Positions 35,566-48,792 of a stretch of 64,000 nt of DNA are shown here, piece after piece. Origin of the DNA: Ophthalmolycus amberensis (Eukaryota > Chordata > Actinopteri > Perciformes > Zoarcidae); the NCBI GenBank assembly GCA_024529925.1, contig JAFEUB010000786.1, positions 426,001 through 490,000 of the forward strand, read 5' to 3'. The position numbers were made by a program, and so were the translations under genes. The stretch's first letter is position 1. Each line of letters opens with the position of its first letter. The notes beneath the pieces were generated by a model, which did no database searches, was not told the DNA's origin, and saw only the letters and a list, made by a program, of their open reading frames with translations.

Positions 35566-38021
35566 TCATTGACCTTTGCATATCATCTGCCCACAAATAC
35601 ACTAAACACTCACTGCAGTCTTTTTTTTTTTGTATTTTTCTTCAATAATCATGTTTTGTCAAAAAAGGCAATTAAAGTTTTAAAAATTGAATCATTGTCC
35701 TAGTTGTTATTAACATTTACATTACTTCTGCTTGTTGAAATATTGTAGAATCAATGTATTTGATATTTTCCGTCTGAGTGCCACATTGAATGCCGTATTG
35801 GATGTGTGATCTTATTATGGGAGCACGAATGACAGTTTCTCAGTTTGATGAACACTAAAAGATATTTTATAGAATAATTGCTGAACTGTGTAGCTCGTGT
35901 TTGTAGCATTTTATCTGTTTGAATTCATAGACTGGATTCTTACTTTTAGTAGATATTACATACAATGTAACGTTCATACTTCATGTATCGGGAGGAAATG
36001 TGTGATGAGCATTTTCTTCACAATGTCTCTGATTTGTGATTTAAGGTGACCTGTGGAAACCCGAGACCCTGGAAGATAATCGGGGGGAAAACGCCGATGA
36101 GCCAGATGAGGTCGAGTCAAAGTAACAACAGAAAAGCACTCAAAGTCCAAGCGGAGCAGCTGAAGAAAGTTTTGTGTGGAAAGTTAACCGAGTGAGACAG
36201 GAGCTCCTAATAAATATACTCGACTCCGTGCTACCTCTGCCTCCCCTTTCTTCTCCTCTTGCCCCCCTCTCTTTCAAATTAACGTGTGGCTTTAATACAA
36301 TGTGTGTCATGCAGGTTGCCCCGGCGACTCTTTGATCCTGTTTTCCAGTCTCTGCCTCTGGGGCAGACGTGCTTCTCTTCAGTCTGCTGCACACCAGCTC
36401 TGGAAGCTGCTGCAGCCCTGAGACAAACCATGGGCCGGTGCGCTCGTCTCTCCCCCCCCCCCCCCGTCCCCCCTTCCATTTTCTCTTCCTGTCGCTCTCA
36501 CTTTCTCCCTGTTTTTTTGAGTCCTCTTTATCTCTCTCTCCTCACCGTTTTCTGTTGCCATTCAGGTTCTCTCCATCTCTGTCTCTCTCTTACTCGCTCT
36601 GCTTCCCTTTGGTCACGCCGAAGCAGCAGCAGCCCTCCCTCAGCATGGGCATCCAGGATGCCCAGGGGGGAAGCGAGGAGGCCGGGACCTCAGCGAAGCA
36701 GCCCTCCCTGGAGAAACTCTCTCTCCTCCGCCCTTCCACACTCTCTCTTTCTGTCTGTACAGATTTTATTCCCCCGGTAGAAAAGAGAAGCAGCCGATGC
36801 TCTCCTCCCACACTGAGCCTGTACCTGTTTAATCGCTGGTTTTGATCAGAGAGTTCTCGTTGGCAGCAGACCCTCAGTGAGGCTTACGGATAACTTTCTG
36901 CAAAGTTATGTTATTGTTTTAATCAATCTGTGCATCACTGAGCAAAACGTGATGTTTACTGTGATGGATACAGTATCTCTCTCAAGAAACAATTCAAGTC
37001 TCTGCAAGTTTCTTTCTTCTTTTTTTTATATAATTCCCTAAAATGAATGGTAATTAATGGCTGCCTGGAAGGGAGGAAAAACACTTTGAGAAACCGAACA
37101 AACTATGGCAAGCCTAATTGTTGGCAGTAATATAAAGTGACGGTGCGATTTGTCACAAAAGGGCGAAAAACACGCAGGGATGCCAGAGGGGAAGATTGTG
37201 CATGTAGAGAACGAGACGCCACACAAAAGGGAACTCAACTCACCACAAAACAATTCTCCTCCGACGTGCAGAGCCGCAGCCTCCAGCGCAGGTTATTCAC
37301 CGTTTGTCTTCTCGGTTTTGCATTAACAACCTGGTTACAGAGTGTGTACAGAGTGTGTACAGTACACACACATCACAAGGAATCATGTGTGGATTGGATT
37401 TGAGCACCGGCTGAAAGTCAACAGTGGTGATCCGACAGTGACGGAAGTAGACCGAATATCAAACAACAACAAAAGTATCAGCAGCATCAAATTCAATATG
37501 TTATAGCTATGACAGATTTTAGGAAACATTTCTAAAGTAGATATTAGTGCATTCAAACTGCTGCAGTTTTACAAATGAGTGAAATATTCTACATTCGCCA
37601 ATATTCTTGAATTTGTTTCAATTATTTTTTGATCTGACAAAAGGTTGAATCTAACCTCGTGACAGAATACACAGAATACAGTGATTATATAAATACACAA
37701 AGTTATACACGTTTAAGGGACAGACTTTAACATTGCATTTGCCCCTTTGGTTGGGACGCTTTTGAAGACGAATCATTGGATTTTGAATATTTTTTGTAAG
37801 TATACACAAGTATATAGCTCTAAGGATGAAAGTGTGCCACATGCAGTATGAAGACCGACCAGAAGTATAAACGAGTGCGGTCACACCCAACACAAGGAAC
37901 CCTGTGAGCTCTGTGAAATGCAAACCCGCGACCTGACGGGGAACCTAACTTTCGTTTACAGGACAAACATAATGCATGTTTTCTTAAACCCTGCGAAGAA
38001 TGCCCCTTTCTCTCTCTCATC

Positions 38022-38023
<2 letters not shown>

Positions 38024-38057
<34 letters not shown>

Positions 38058-38074
38058 ACGCGTGCGCGTGTGTG
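38024..38074. repeat. (GT)n followed by CG/TG alternating tract
   Basis: 31 nt of GT repeats continue into gcgcacgcgtgcgcgtgtg, almost perfectly alternating purine-pyrimidine for about 50 nt, which is a Z-DNA-prone configuration. Confidence 0.9.
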
Positions 38075-38368
38075 GCAAAGCATTTCTGCTGATAAGACCA
38101 GTCCAGGAGGTGGAACAGATGTTTGCCCTGACATCCATCTGGGCCTCGTACCCCTGCTCTGCCTCCCACAGCCGATGCTCCACGCAGGACACCCCCACAT
38201 TCCCCCCCCCCCCCTCACAGCAAGGGGGCTTCAGCGGTGACACAGCACAGACATCATGCCTCGACGCTGCTTTCATTCACGGTACATGTGTGCGTGTCCG
38301 TTATCAGGCAGGACCTCCGGGTTCAACGGAGGTGTTTCCTCCTTCATTTCAACACTCTTCTGCCTTCT

Positions 38369-38387
38369 CACACACACACACACACAC
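38369..38387. repeat. (CA)n microsatellite
   Basis: 19 nt uninterrupted CA tract. Confidence 0.9.
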
Positions 38388-39563
38388 CTTTGAAAAACAA
38401 ACACAAGTGACGGAAATCCTTCGATATGATGTAAGCTAGTGAGGAAATGTTCCCTGGACCGAATAATCATTTCCAGATTTGCGAGATGATTATTTCCAAA
38501 GAGTCTACTTGATGTGCAGCACTTTGACATTCTGACTCGATTATTTTATTTTTTATTTATGCTGAAGGTGTGAGAGCCAAACTGTGCAGTTTGTATCAAC
38601 CTCGTATGTCAATTTTAGAAGCTGGATAAAGAGCTGCATCTTTAGTGGCAACGGTGAAGGAGGACAACGTGCCGAGGTTTCCTCCTCAACCAAAAGGATG
38701 ACTTCCATTCATCTACTTTTGTAAACTCTATTATTAGACAATAATACATTACACTAACTCATAAAAGCTCATTACTCATATGGTGCTCTAGGTCAGCAGA
38801 ACCAATCTAATGAAATGTATTGAAAGCTGATATTGATTTGAAACTAACAGGTGTCTTTGTGTTCTCAGATGTGCGGCCGTAGATTCCTCAGAGCTGACGT
38901 CCCGTCGTGCATGTGATACCTGCAGGTCTGTGGTGGAGCCGTTAAACTAATGAGCGGTTTAAAGCTGACAGAATCTTAACAAGTTGCACCCCCGCCAAGC
39001 AGCAACACGCCACAATCATCATCACGGCTAATTAATATTCAGCTGGATTTTTTTCCCTCCGTGGTGCTTTGTGAGTCACACGCATACTTTTTCAGTTTTT
39101 ATTATATCTCATGTAAAGATCACGATTAAATTAAATTACTTAAATACATGCAGACTGATCAGAAGTGGATATTGGACAAATGTCAAAGTCATTTCTTTCT
39201 AATTGTTCCTGTTTGGACGAGAAAGGCCTCATCCACTCTAGACTGGGATGACTGGTAGCTCAGACCTTCCCGTCATCACACAAACCCTCACAGTGTGTCT
39301 GTTTGTGGAAGACATTTGACCTGCTGTGTCAAACTTCATTCGGCCATCTTCACGGATTCAAGTCTCCGATCCACAGCAGGTAAACCTCGGTGGACAGGAA
39401 GTCTTTTTATCTGCTGCACAACTTCTTTTTTCCGGTCCTACATTTGAAAAACGTGAAAACTATAAATTGGACGATAAGGCATAGTTTTCCACATGCAAGT
39501 AATCTCCGCTGTAAAACAAAGTATGCCGGGCTTGGATTGATTTATCTTGATCCCAGATTTCAA

Positions 39564-39920
39564 CAGCGCTGGAAGAAGTACTCAGAGTTTCCGAGTCCAA
39601 CGAAAGGAGGCGACACCTGAAGTTAAAATGACTCAACTACAAGTAACAGTCATCAAAATCTTGAGCACGGAAGTGTAAATATTATTAGATTATTGTTGTT
39701 TTGGATGAATTACTGTGTATGCTGTATTTTATGATGTCGCTGCTTTAAGTTGCTCATTTAAACTACTTAATGATCTGTTGGGTAGTTTAATCTATAACAA
39801 TGCATCATATCATATATGTTGGATGTATAACATTTATCTTTAAATGAACTACTAACTATAGCTCTTCAATGAAATGAAGTGGACGAGTAGGTACAATAAT
39901 TGCCTCTTAATTGCTGTGAT
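39564..39920 (+). mobile_element. hAT-like element fragment
   Basis: The left end, cagcgctggaagaagtactc, is a two-substitution version of the CAGTGGTGGAAGAAGTA terminus. The interior contains ctgttgggtagtttaatct, then aatgcatcatat and gaactactaactatagct, in the order seen in this fish family. The right end is missing or decayed after tacaataattgcctc. It lies in the same orientation as the copy at 16511. There is no coding capacity. Confidence 0.7.
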
Positions 39921-42900
39921 ATTTTTTGTCATAAAACAGAAATAAAACTTTTTGTTAGTCTGAGATGAAATGAATATTCAGCCCTGTAGGTTTCCCGCAT
40001 ATGTTCGGCTATTAAAGGACTTCAACTTTTGTCCTCGAAAAGTTGAGGAAACCACGCTGTGCAATTCTACTCCGGGGCCTTTGTGGCCACCTAAACGCCT
40101 CTTGTTTTTCCTGCGTGTTTGAATGCCTCGTCTGTTGGGTGACTTCCGTGGGATTCCAGCGGGCTTGTCACTCAGATTGTTTGTCCTGGGGACGAGATCT
40201 GTGTGAGTCCTGTTTCTCTTCCCCTCTCCTCGGGCCCGGAGTGCTGATGGAGACCCCGCATCCCAGGTGGCCCACACATCAAAACAAGAGGGATCACGGC
40301 TCTTGGTTTTCAGACAAACATCACTCACTTTCTTTGTTGTCTGAGGGACAGGGGGGCATGGCGGTTTATCTCCAGAGGATCTCCCCCTGCTATCGCCTTC
40401 CACCGGCCCACCGCCCCATCCCACAGGAGCCGCTAAAAGCAAATGTCAGTCAAGGAGAAGGCGTTGCATTCCTTTGAGAGGTCAATTAGTGGTGGCCACT
40501 GGGAGCATCTGTTGCATCTTTATGAATTTTTGGATTTTAGGATAAATTCTTCTTCTATGTTTTGAATCCCCTCAACACGAAGGCACCTCTGTAGCCTTGT
40601 GTTTTGAAGATAGCGGCCCTGTTCTCCCAGCATTCCAACCCTTCACAGCCCGGGTCAGTCTGCTCTGAGTTATTTGACGCTTGAGCCTGATTCACGACGT
40701 GCCACATATGAAACCTCTTGCTCTCTCTGGCTGTGTGATGGGCTTCCAGCAGCAGCAGCTCGCAGTGGAGCAGCTCCCGACCCATCTGTGCAGGTGATTC
40801 CCTCTCCAGCTCGTCGTCCCCTCCAGGCCTGAATGGAACGTGGTGTCTATGGACTTTTATGAGCGCGACCTTAACACGCCCGTCTCGAGCCGGTCTAGAC
40901 TCAGCGCTCCGTTTACTAGAGACTGGTGTCTACCACATTTTTCACCTTTTTTTTTTGTTACCAGTGATTCTGTCCTTTGTCGTTACTCTTTAAAGACTTC
41001 CACCGTCCTTTTTGTGCACTCTGTAGAATTTACTGTCCTGGCTGCAGCACGCAGGGAATAACAAAAAGGGGGGGAGGCCTCTGACATGCACTGCCTCGCT
41101 CTGTGTGAGTGAGATGAACATGTGCAGAGTCCAGCTGTGCTTTGGCTGCACTCTGAGAAGGTGGCGAGGCGTTCAGGTAGCGCAGGCGCCAGCTTCAAAT
41201 TCACATCAACGTGAAGCACGAGAAAAAGTTGTTGAAGGGAATGTTTTCTATGACATGAGCTGAGTGAAATGATATTTTACACAAACACAACATTACTTTA
41301 TTCACTGTCTTTAATCGCAGTTTCTATGGGACTCGGCCTTTGATGACTCCCAAAAGGAGCCGACACAGTGAACGTTTCGTAAGTAGCCACAGGTGATTAT
41401 TCAGTCGCTAATATGTCGTAAATACTTAATTGCCGCTCATAAATTCGGCCTTTTATACACTATGGTCTGTTTTGGTGTGCTGCGTGGCACCGAGCCAAAC
41501 ACCGTAGGTGGATGAGGTCATTCAAATCCAAACAGTTTACGGGGAGAGCAGCTCCAGTGACGACACTACGTGGGCAGCTTGCAGCTCTCAAAATACAAAC
41601 GTTTCGTGTGAAAGTGGAAAAAAAGGAGAAAAAGTGAGTCTTTCACAGGAACAATCTAGTAAACACGGGGCGCTGCGCAGAGAGCGAACACCTGTGTTTT
41701 ACCAAAGTTTTTTGGCACGCAGCAGCTCGATCACTGCCGGGAGCCATATTTGGTCGAGTGCAAAATTCGACGTCTGCAGAGGAAACTGCAGAGTCGGTCA
41801 CAAATGAGATCCGAGTGAACAACAGAAACAGGAGACGGTGCACGCAGCGTGGGGCCGAGATGATTCAGCTCTGCTGGCCGCAGACACAAACACTGGGTCA
41901 CATAGTGGGAATAAGCTCAGAGCGGAAGTCAGGAATAAAGTTTAAGGTGTTGAGAATTAGGGTTAAATGTCAGAAAGGTCAAGCAAGAGACCAGTTTAGA
42001 TTGGCTTAGAGAGGTTATCTGTAAGGAGCTTTCTGAACAATTGGTCAACTGGCAGTTCTGAGACTTTCTATTCTTTTACAGTCACCAATGGTATACATCG
42101 TATACTGGTAGGACGTGTACTTTTATACTTACCAATGACGAAACTGACCCCGGCCTTCAGTAAAAGTTCTTTGACAAGTCGAGACAATTCATGGATCTGA
42201 AACAATATATTTTGACTCAGTGTAAAGTGAAATCCAATAAAACCAATAAAGTCCAAAGACTTATTCTATACATATTAGTTATTTTAACACCCACATAACA
42301 AGATGAAGTACAGGACAGAAACAACCCCAGGCTCAGAAGCAAAACATTTAGTAATAACACTTCCCACATGACATCAGTTCTGAAATGTTCTTTTGGGGCA
42401 GTTGGAGAATGATGAAATGTCTCCGGATCAGTGTTTTGGGATCACATGACACAGCTTCCACTCTGTTTACTTTTGTTCTGAGCATTGAGCCTAAACATTG
42501 GGATTAGCCAATAGGAGAGAGCCAGAAGACGAAAATATACCGGCTCTCTTTACTCACTGACCAACAGCTATTATAGTTTAGCCCCAAATCTTATTCACTT
42601 GTTTTTAAAGCGTTGTTCACAATAAGATGTCTTAATTTCATTTAATCATTAATTCAATTTATTTTTTAAAGAATAATACAATAAATGTCAATCAGTTTGA
42701 TTTTACTTTAATTTAAAGTGTAAGTATCCTTTTTTGGCTTCAAATCTTTATTCAACATTAAATATCCAATGGTACATATGCAAAGTAAATAAAACATCTT
42801 TAGGTATGTTTTATTAAGAGTTTAACATCATCAGGGCTGTGTGTGTGGGATTGATCAGGTTTGATTAGACAGTGACCGCTGTCATCAGAATTTGATTTTA

Positions 42901-43198
42901 AGAATTGATTCATCTTAATTGCCTCACAGGCATTTGTTACAATTTTCCTTCTTTTAGTTCCGCCCACTTCAGACCAATGAAAAAAGGACAGACAGAAAAA
43001 AGAAGAAAAATCTCTCCTGTGAAATAACCACAAAAACGGTACTATTTATGTTTGTTCATTATTTCAAAGCTAAGGAAGAAAACACGTTTTTATGATCATT
43101 TATTTCCCTTTTAAGTAGCTTTAAGGTTGAAAGTAATCTTATGTCTGACCCTATCACATGTATACTCTGTGTTCAGCTTTTCATTTAAAGGAACACAC

Positions 43199-43281
<83 letters not shown>

Positions 43282-45807
43282 CGTGGAATGACAGAGGTCT
43301 GTTTTTCATTCTTTATAAACTTTAGTCAGGAATGTTATTTATTTTATTGACATTTTAGATTTGTTTCCGGTGAGATAATAATGAATTGCTGTAGTGACTT
43401 CAGTGTTGTAAACATTACTGTTGCTGCTCTAGAAACAATATATAGTTCTATATAAATTATGATTAAATTCTTATTCTGTTTTGAATTTATGTTTTTAAAA
43501 TGATACAAAAGTATTTTAAAAGCAATTATTTAGTCATGAAAATGGACTGAATGTTGAAAAGAGTAGCTCCGAGAAGCAATACAATCCTTACCTCTCCGTA
43601 CCTGAAGGCCACCGTAGTTCGCCCGAAAGGAAGGTTTGAGCAGAGGAGTATTTAGTTGGTTGCAATCTGCAACTCACCACTAGATGTCACTAAATCTCAC
43701 ATGCTGTTCCTAAGATGTACAACGTTGATCTTATCCCAGGTCAAACACCGCCGCTTTGCCCCGCCCCTTGGCGTACCGAGGCTCGAGAGACATTGGGCAC
43801 TCTTTAACGTCCAACACAAAGCGCAGGAGTCTTGGGCTGCATTCAGTCAAAATCCAGCATCTTCCGGCAGGCTGGTGAAGGAGGTGTGATGTGTTAATTT
43901 GTGCTTTAGAACCGAACCGCCATGAAACAATAAAAAACAATACGAGAATTACAGTAATAAACATTAGTTGAGCCAAAAAGGAGGGGCGACTTTTGAACTT
44001 TGTGTTTATGGACAGCAATCGACAGCGTGATTACACACTATACCTTAAACTTTTACCGTAGTAATGTTTTTAATGTCATTTTAATGATCGCTACCTTTGC
44101 TCATGTAAAATATCTGAATATTTCCACTGCTGATTACCAAACAAGAAAAGTGAATACAGTGTAGTGTGCATTATATTTGAGTCAATAAAGACCAATCATT
44201 TAGTTCCATAGACTCTTCGGTTATTTATAGAACTAATTGATTCATACGTTAAACAGCAACAAAATGAAACTAAAACTCAACAAAGAATCAAACATTTTTT
44301 ATTTAAATTAAATACTTTGGTGGTGTTTATATATTCTTGCATTCTCCTCAGTCTGACTCGTGTTCTTGCCCAGTGGACATCCCCCCCAGCCCCCCCCCCA
44401 CCCCCAACTGCCCCTCTGAATCTGCCTGGTTCACATACACAAGATTAAGTAGCAAAAGTGACATCCAAGACCAATCGGGCCACCCAAGAGAACCATAACC
44501 AGCGGAGAGGCTGTCAGAGCCCCCTATTGCAACATTAATCTTCAAGCCTCTCCTCCACTGCCAACTCACATCTCCTTCAAACAGGACAGGGAGGTAGAGA
44601 AACTGAACTTTTTCCCTCCCTGAAGGTTTTACTCCTCTCCATCAATTAACTCTTTGGGGGACAATTCATCGTCACCCGCCATGTGCCAGACAACTTCAAA
44701 CACTGGCAAAAAAATGAATTACTTTTCCAGACATTTTTAAAAAAACTAAAAAAACTTGCTCTTAATTTGGCAACCAGGAGATTAGTGTGTACATAAGTTC
44801 AACTCGTAATCGACCCGAAAGGCCTCCGCAAAGACATGTGAGACTGAAATCACAAGAATGTTGCTTTAAAGTGATTTATGCCCTGAGAAAACTACATTGA
44901 ACTTGTCTGTCGAGACATTTCTCAGGTCTGGTCCACCCTTTAACAAGATGTTAACATCCAGCAATGGAATTTATCTTAAGCGTCAGGACGGCTGCTGAAA
45001 TAGACATCGAGGGATCAGCACGCTAACTGAGCTACTTCGACTACCTCAGCTAACCGTTTTGTCTTCTTTGCTGACGAATAGCATCTTTGATCTCTTTCAG
45101 GACAATCCTATGGTGTGTTTGTGTGTGGTGGGGGTTATCCTGACCTTCTGGGGAGGGGGGGTCACGTTCAACCTGATAGTGGTGTGAATGGGAAAACCAA
45201 AAAAAGATGAATCCAACAATTGATAGATAGCGGAACATGGGTGTGTTATGCTGTGGATGCCTTGGGTCCCAGGAGAGGGCCGTCATCCCAACCTTTCCTC
45301 TGCCCGAGACCTGAGAAGCAAAGGGGGACGTCGCGCCACCTAACAGTCCTCCTTTGACGAGAGCTACGCTGAAACGAAGCAGCATGCCTCAAATACTTTC
45401 TGCTAGCTTTCAGTGGGACTCTTGGCACATGGCTGGAAACATAAGTCTGATTTTTTCTTTTTTTCTTATTGTCTACCAATTCCATAAAAAGCCCAAACCC
45501 ACAATGTATTGTGTTGCCGTGGCAGCTGAAGTCTAATATGTCTTCATCTTCCGTCCTACAGACGCGTCAGTGAGCCACACTGTTGCATGTTCCCTTATTG
45601 CGCTGCAGTTTGTTTTCATTAGATCGCACAAACAAATACTCATTAGACCACCAAATGTGTAAAAAGTCCCCAACAAATGCATTATTTAAACTATAGAGCC
45701 CAGCTGTTTTATTTAATTACTAAGCCTGTTTTTAAAATGAAAGTTTCCATCAGTTACCCCATTTTAAAGATATTTGTCATCAGTAGGAACCATTGGCTGT
45801 AACAAGT
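39921..45807. other. Intergenic stretch, second part
   Basis: No recognisable gene or repeat apart from the long GT tract (separate entry) and a C-rich run near 44380-44404. Open frames at 40043-40477 (+) and 39978-40442 (-) overlap each other almost exactly and have no domain features. Confidence 0.45.
43200..43285. repeat. (GT)37-38 microsatellite
   Basis: A pure GT run from about 43203 to 43277 with gcgt variants at both ends. It is the longest dinucleotide array in the window. Confidence 0.97.
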
Positions 45808-46836
45808 AACTATACTACGACTTTTCATGGCATGCTATACTATGACCATTTACCATTTTACCATGATATTTTTAATGAATATAACGACTATCACTGATTT
45901 ATTGAATACTGTCATTTATCGATGCTAATTTAATGGCATTGTATACTATGACTCTTTATTACTTTTTGTTATATTCTTGAATATATGAATTTTTAAATGT
46001 ATGACTTATTGATGGTATCGTCTACAATTACTCTTTGTGAGAATTCCACCAATACGATGACTTATTTATGGAATATTATAATTTATGCTATATTTGCTTT
46101 TTGACATATTTATGTCATACTACTATTACTTTTTTATTGCATAATACAGTATACTATGGCTATTTCATATATCTTTTTATGGAATACGATACTTACATTT
46201 TTTGTGATATATTATATTTTGAGTTGTTTATTACATACTTTACTATGAATTTTTTATGACATACTATCATTTACAATGACATTTTTTATAGCTTACTATA
46301 CTATGACTTTTTTATTGCATACAACACAAACTTTTTTGAGAAAAATGTATATTACACAATACAATTTCTTTTGATGACATGTTTTAATGGCATTGTCAAC
46401 TGTGTCCGTTGCATGGCACATGGCATACTACACTATACGATGGCTTGTATATGACCTTTTTGACATGCAATACTGTGACGTCTTTCAACATACTATGCTA
46501 TGAATTTTGATAGCTTTTTAAACTATACTATGACTGTTTTAGACATATATTACTTTTTAAAAACTTTTTTCTCTTGATACTGTCCTATAACTTTTTTTGA
46601 CCGAATATACTATGACTTTTTTTACGATATACTATATTATGACTTTTTTTGTCTTACTGTACAATGACTTTTTTTGACATGCTATGATTTGTTTTTTATA
46701 TATACTATGACTTTTTTCAACATACAATACTTTGGCTCTTTCAACATGCTATGACTTTTTAAACTTTTCGACACACTACACTATGACTTCTTTCTTCACA
46801 CTATACTATGACTTTGTTTTTGTCGACATAGTATAC
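45808..46836 (+). repeat. Degenerate AT-rich satellite, segment 1
   Basis: Irregular tandem units built from GACATACTATACTAT followed by GACTTTTTT, about 22-26 bp each. Substitutions and indels are heavy, but the same strings recur dozens of times. Longer neighbours show variants such as catggcatgctatac. The segment ends abruptly where the LTR begins. Coding frames here are repeat artefacts. Confidence 0.9.
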
Positions 46837-47540
46837 TGTTAGGATGACCACACAGCGGCTGGACTTTGGAAGCAGGAGGACCGACACAGAGATTAGGTGC
46901 AAACCAACCAGGTGTTTATTTCACCAACAGTGATCACAAATACATGACAGTCAGCTCATTACATGGTGGACCACGGGCAGCATGTGGTCCTGGCAGCGAC
47001 AGCACTAGATTGAATATGGCAGCCTTATATAGCCTGCCACTGACGAGGACCTCAACCCCACTACAATATACTGTCGGTAACTATGCCCCTCACCTGACAA
47101 CACAATTACCTAAACTATAACAAATACATTAAAATGGATTCCTCACATCCTAATGTCAATGGTTACACATCACAATAGAGATCATATAAAGGCCGAACAG
47201 GTAATTCAATTTTACTACCACCCCTCTCTAATTAATAAATGGTACCTCCCGGAACCATAAATTGGTGCTCATGTACCCTGGGGACTCTTTTAGGCCGAAC
47301 ACCCTGGAGAGGAGACACAGCAGAAGTAAGTGATTTGAATATACATGTTATTTGACAGCACTAATAAACCAAAGTTTATATTCTCAATCCTTTTGGCAAA
47401 GATCGCCGATCTTTGCGATCTCAATCATCATACCTGAGAACATCCACCAGAAACCAATCAACAGTATAATAAACATTCAACCCTTAGTGTGTGTGTCTCT
47501 TATTCCTTGAAGCAATGCTTGTAATGAAGAGGGCCTTCAT
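46837..47540 (-). mobile_element. Solo LTR-like insertion, minus orientation
   Basis: Non-satellite sequence placed between two satellite segments. Read on the minus strand it ends CCTAACA at a sharp junction (plus-strand tgttagg at 46837). It has a TATA-like ctatataagg at about plus 47024-47033 and an aataaa about 110 nt further on at plus 46915-46920, followed by about 80 nt to the end. This is the U3-R-U5 order of an LTR. The other end (TGAAGG on the minus strand) is approximate and no matching target duplication was found. It may belong to the Gypsy remnant at 52.5 kb, but that is not shown. Confidence 0.6.
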
Positions 47541-48792
47541 TACTTTGACTTTTTTCCAAATACTATACTGTGACATTTTTTCGACTTGGTATACAAAGAC
47601 TTCTTTTTTTGTTTGTCATGCTATGCTATGACTTTTTGAGTTTTTACGACATTCTATACTATTACTTTTTTTTACATACTATACCATGACTTTTTAAAAT
47701 ATGACTTTTTAAAAAAATACCTTTTTCGACATACTATACCACGACTTATTTGCGACATACTATTTTACTATGACTTTTTCGACATCTGACTTTCTTTGAC
47801 TTTTTTTTACATAGTATAGTAGAACTTTTTCGACATACTATTCTATTATGGATTTTTTCAATATACTATACTATGACTTTTTTGACATGCTCTACTATGA
47901 CTTTTTTACGTACTATACTATGCCTTTTTTGACTTTGTTTAACATATAATATGACTTTTTCTTGAGTTTTTTCATATGACATCTTTTTAGACATCCTATA
48001 CTATGACCTGTAACTGCTTTTTTAACAAACTATCCTACGACTTTTGTTTTACGTAATATACTTTAACATTTGATGACATTTTTTGACATACTATATAACT
48101 TTTATGACTTTTTATGAAGTAATAAAAATCTTTTAATGACATTTTTTGACAAACTAAACTAGGATTCTTTATGACATAACTATTTTTGACTTAATATATT
48201 TTTCAACGTACTTTATTATTACTTTTTATAATTCTTTCCGAAATTTTATTTATATACAATACTATGACTTTTTTAAACATACTATATTATGACTTTTTTT
48301 GACATTTACTTTGACTTAATTTTTAACATACTATACTTTTCATGAATTTTTTAGACTATTCTATGACTTATTCCAACATATTTTAGTATACTATTTTTCT
48401 GACTTCATTTATGTACTTTATACAACATTTTGTGACTTTTTGCCAGACAATACCACAAAGTTTTTAGGACTTTTTTTACATATAGTTTGACTTTCTTTTA
48501 TGACTATTCTGTGATGACTTTGTCTTTATTTGTCAGTTTATAAGATGCTACACTCGCTTTTTTGACTCATCATGACACGCTATACTGCTACCTTTTTCTT
48601 AAATTATTGACATACTATGCTATCATATATTCATGACTTTTTTTACGACAAACTACTATGATATTTTTATGACTTTTATACTATACTCTGCCTTTTTTGA
48701 CAAACTACACCATGACTTTTCTCGATATTCCATACGATGACTTTTTATGACTCTCGTCCACTACAATGACTTTTTTATTTTTCATGACTATA
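47541..48792 (+). repeat. Degenerate AT-rich satellite, segment 2
   Basis: Same family as segment 1, resuming after the LTR with ccaaatactatactgtgac and continuing for about 1.25 kb. Units vary from near-consensus to barely recognisable. Confidence 0.9.

Larger units (their letters stand above)
34017..35585 (+). other. arl15: arl15 3' untranslated region (extent inferred)
   Basis: Sequence after the TGA. It contains a TG-rich tract (34224-34241) and an AC tract (34433-34452). The two poly(A) candidates would give a short UTR of about 375 nt or a long one of about 1.57 kb. The end position is inferred from the distal signal plus about 20 nt. Confidence 0.5.
35586..39563. other. Intergenic stretch between arl15 and ndufs4, first part
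   Basis: No supported gene. At 36626-36720 a GC-rich patch is open on the plus strand and reads MGIQDAQGGSEEAG with flanking KQPSL-like strings. Nearby frames are low-complexity Ser/Leu from CT-rich DNA. It could be a small unrecognised exon or chance. Homopolymer C runs occur at 36452-36465 and 38202-38214. Confidence 0.4.

Noticed and set aside
45808..48792. CRISPR-like appearance of repeated strings with variable spacers
   Set aside because: The repeats are degenerate, AT-rich and contiguous without unique spacers of constant size, and the sequence is vertebrate. It is a satellite.
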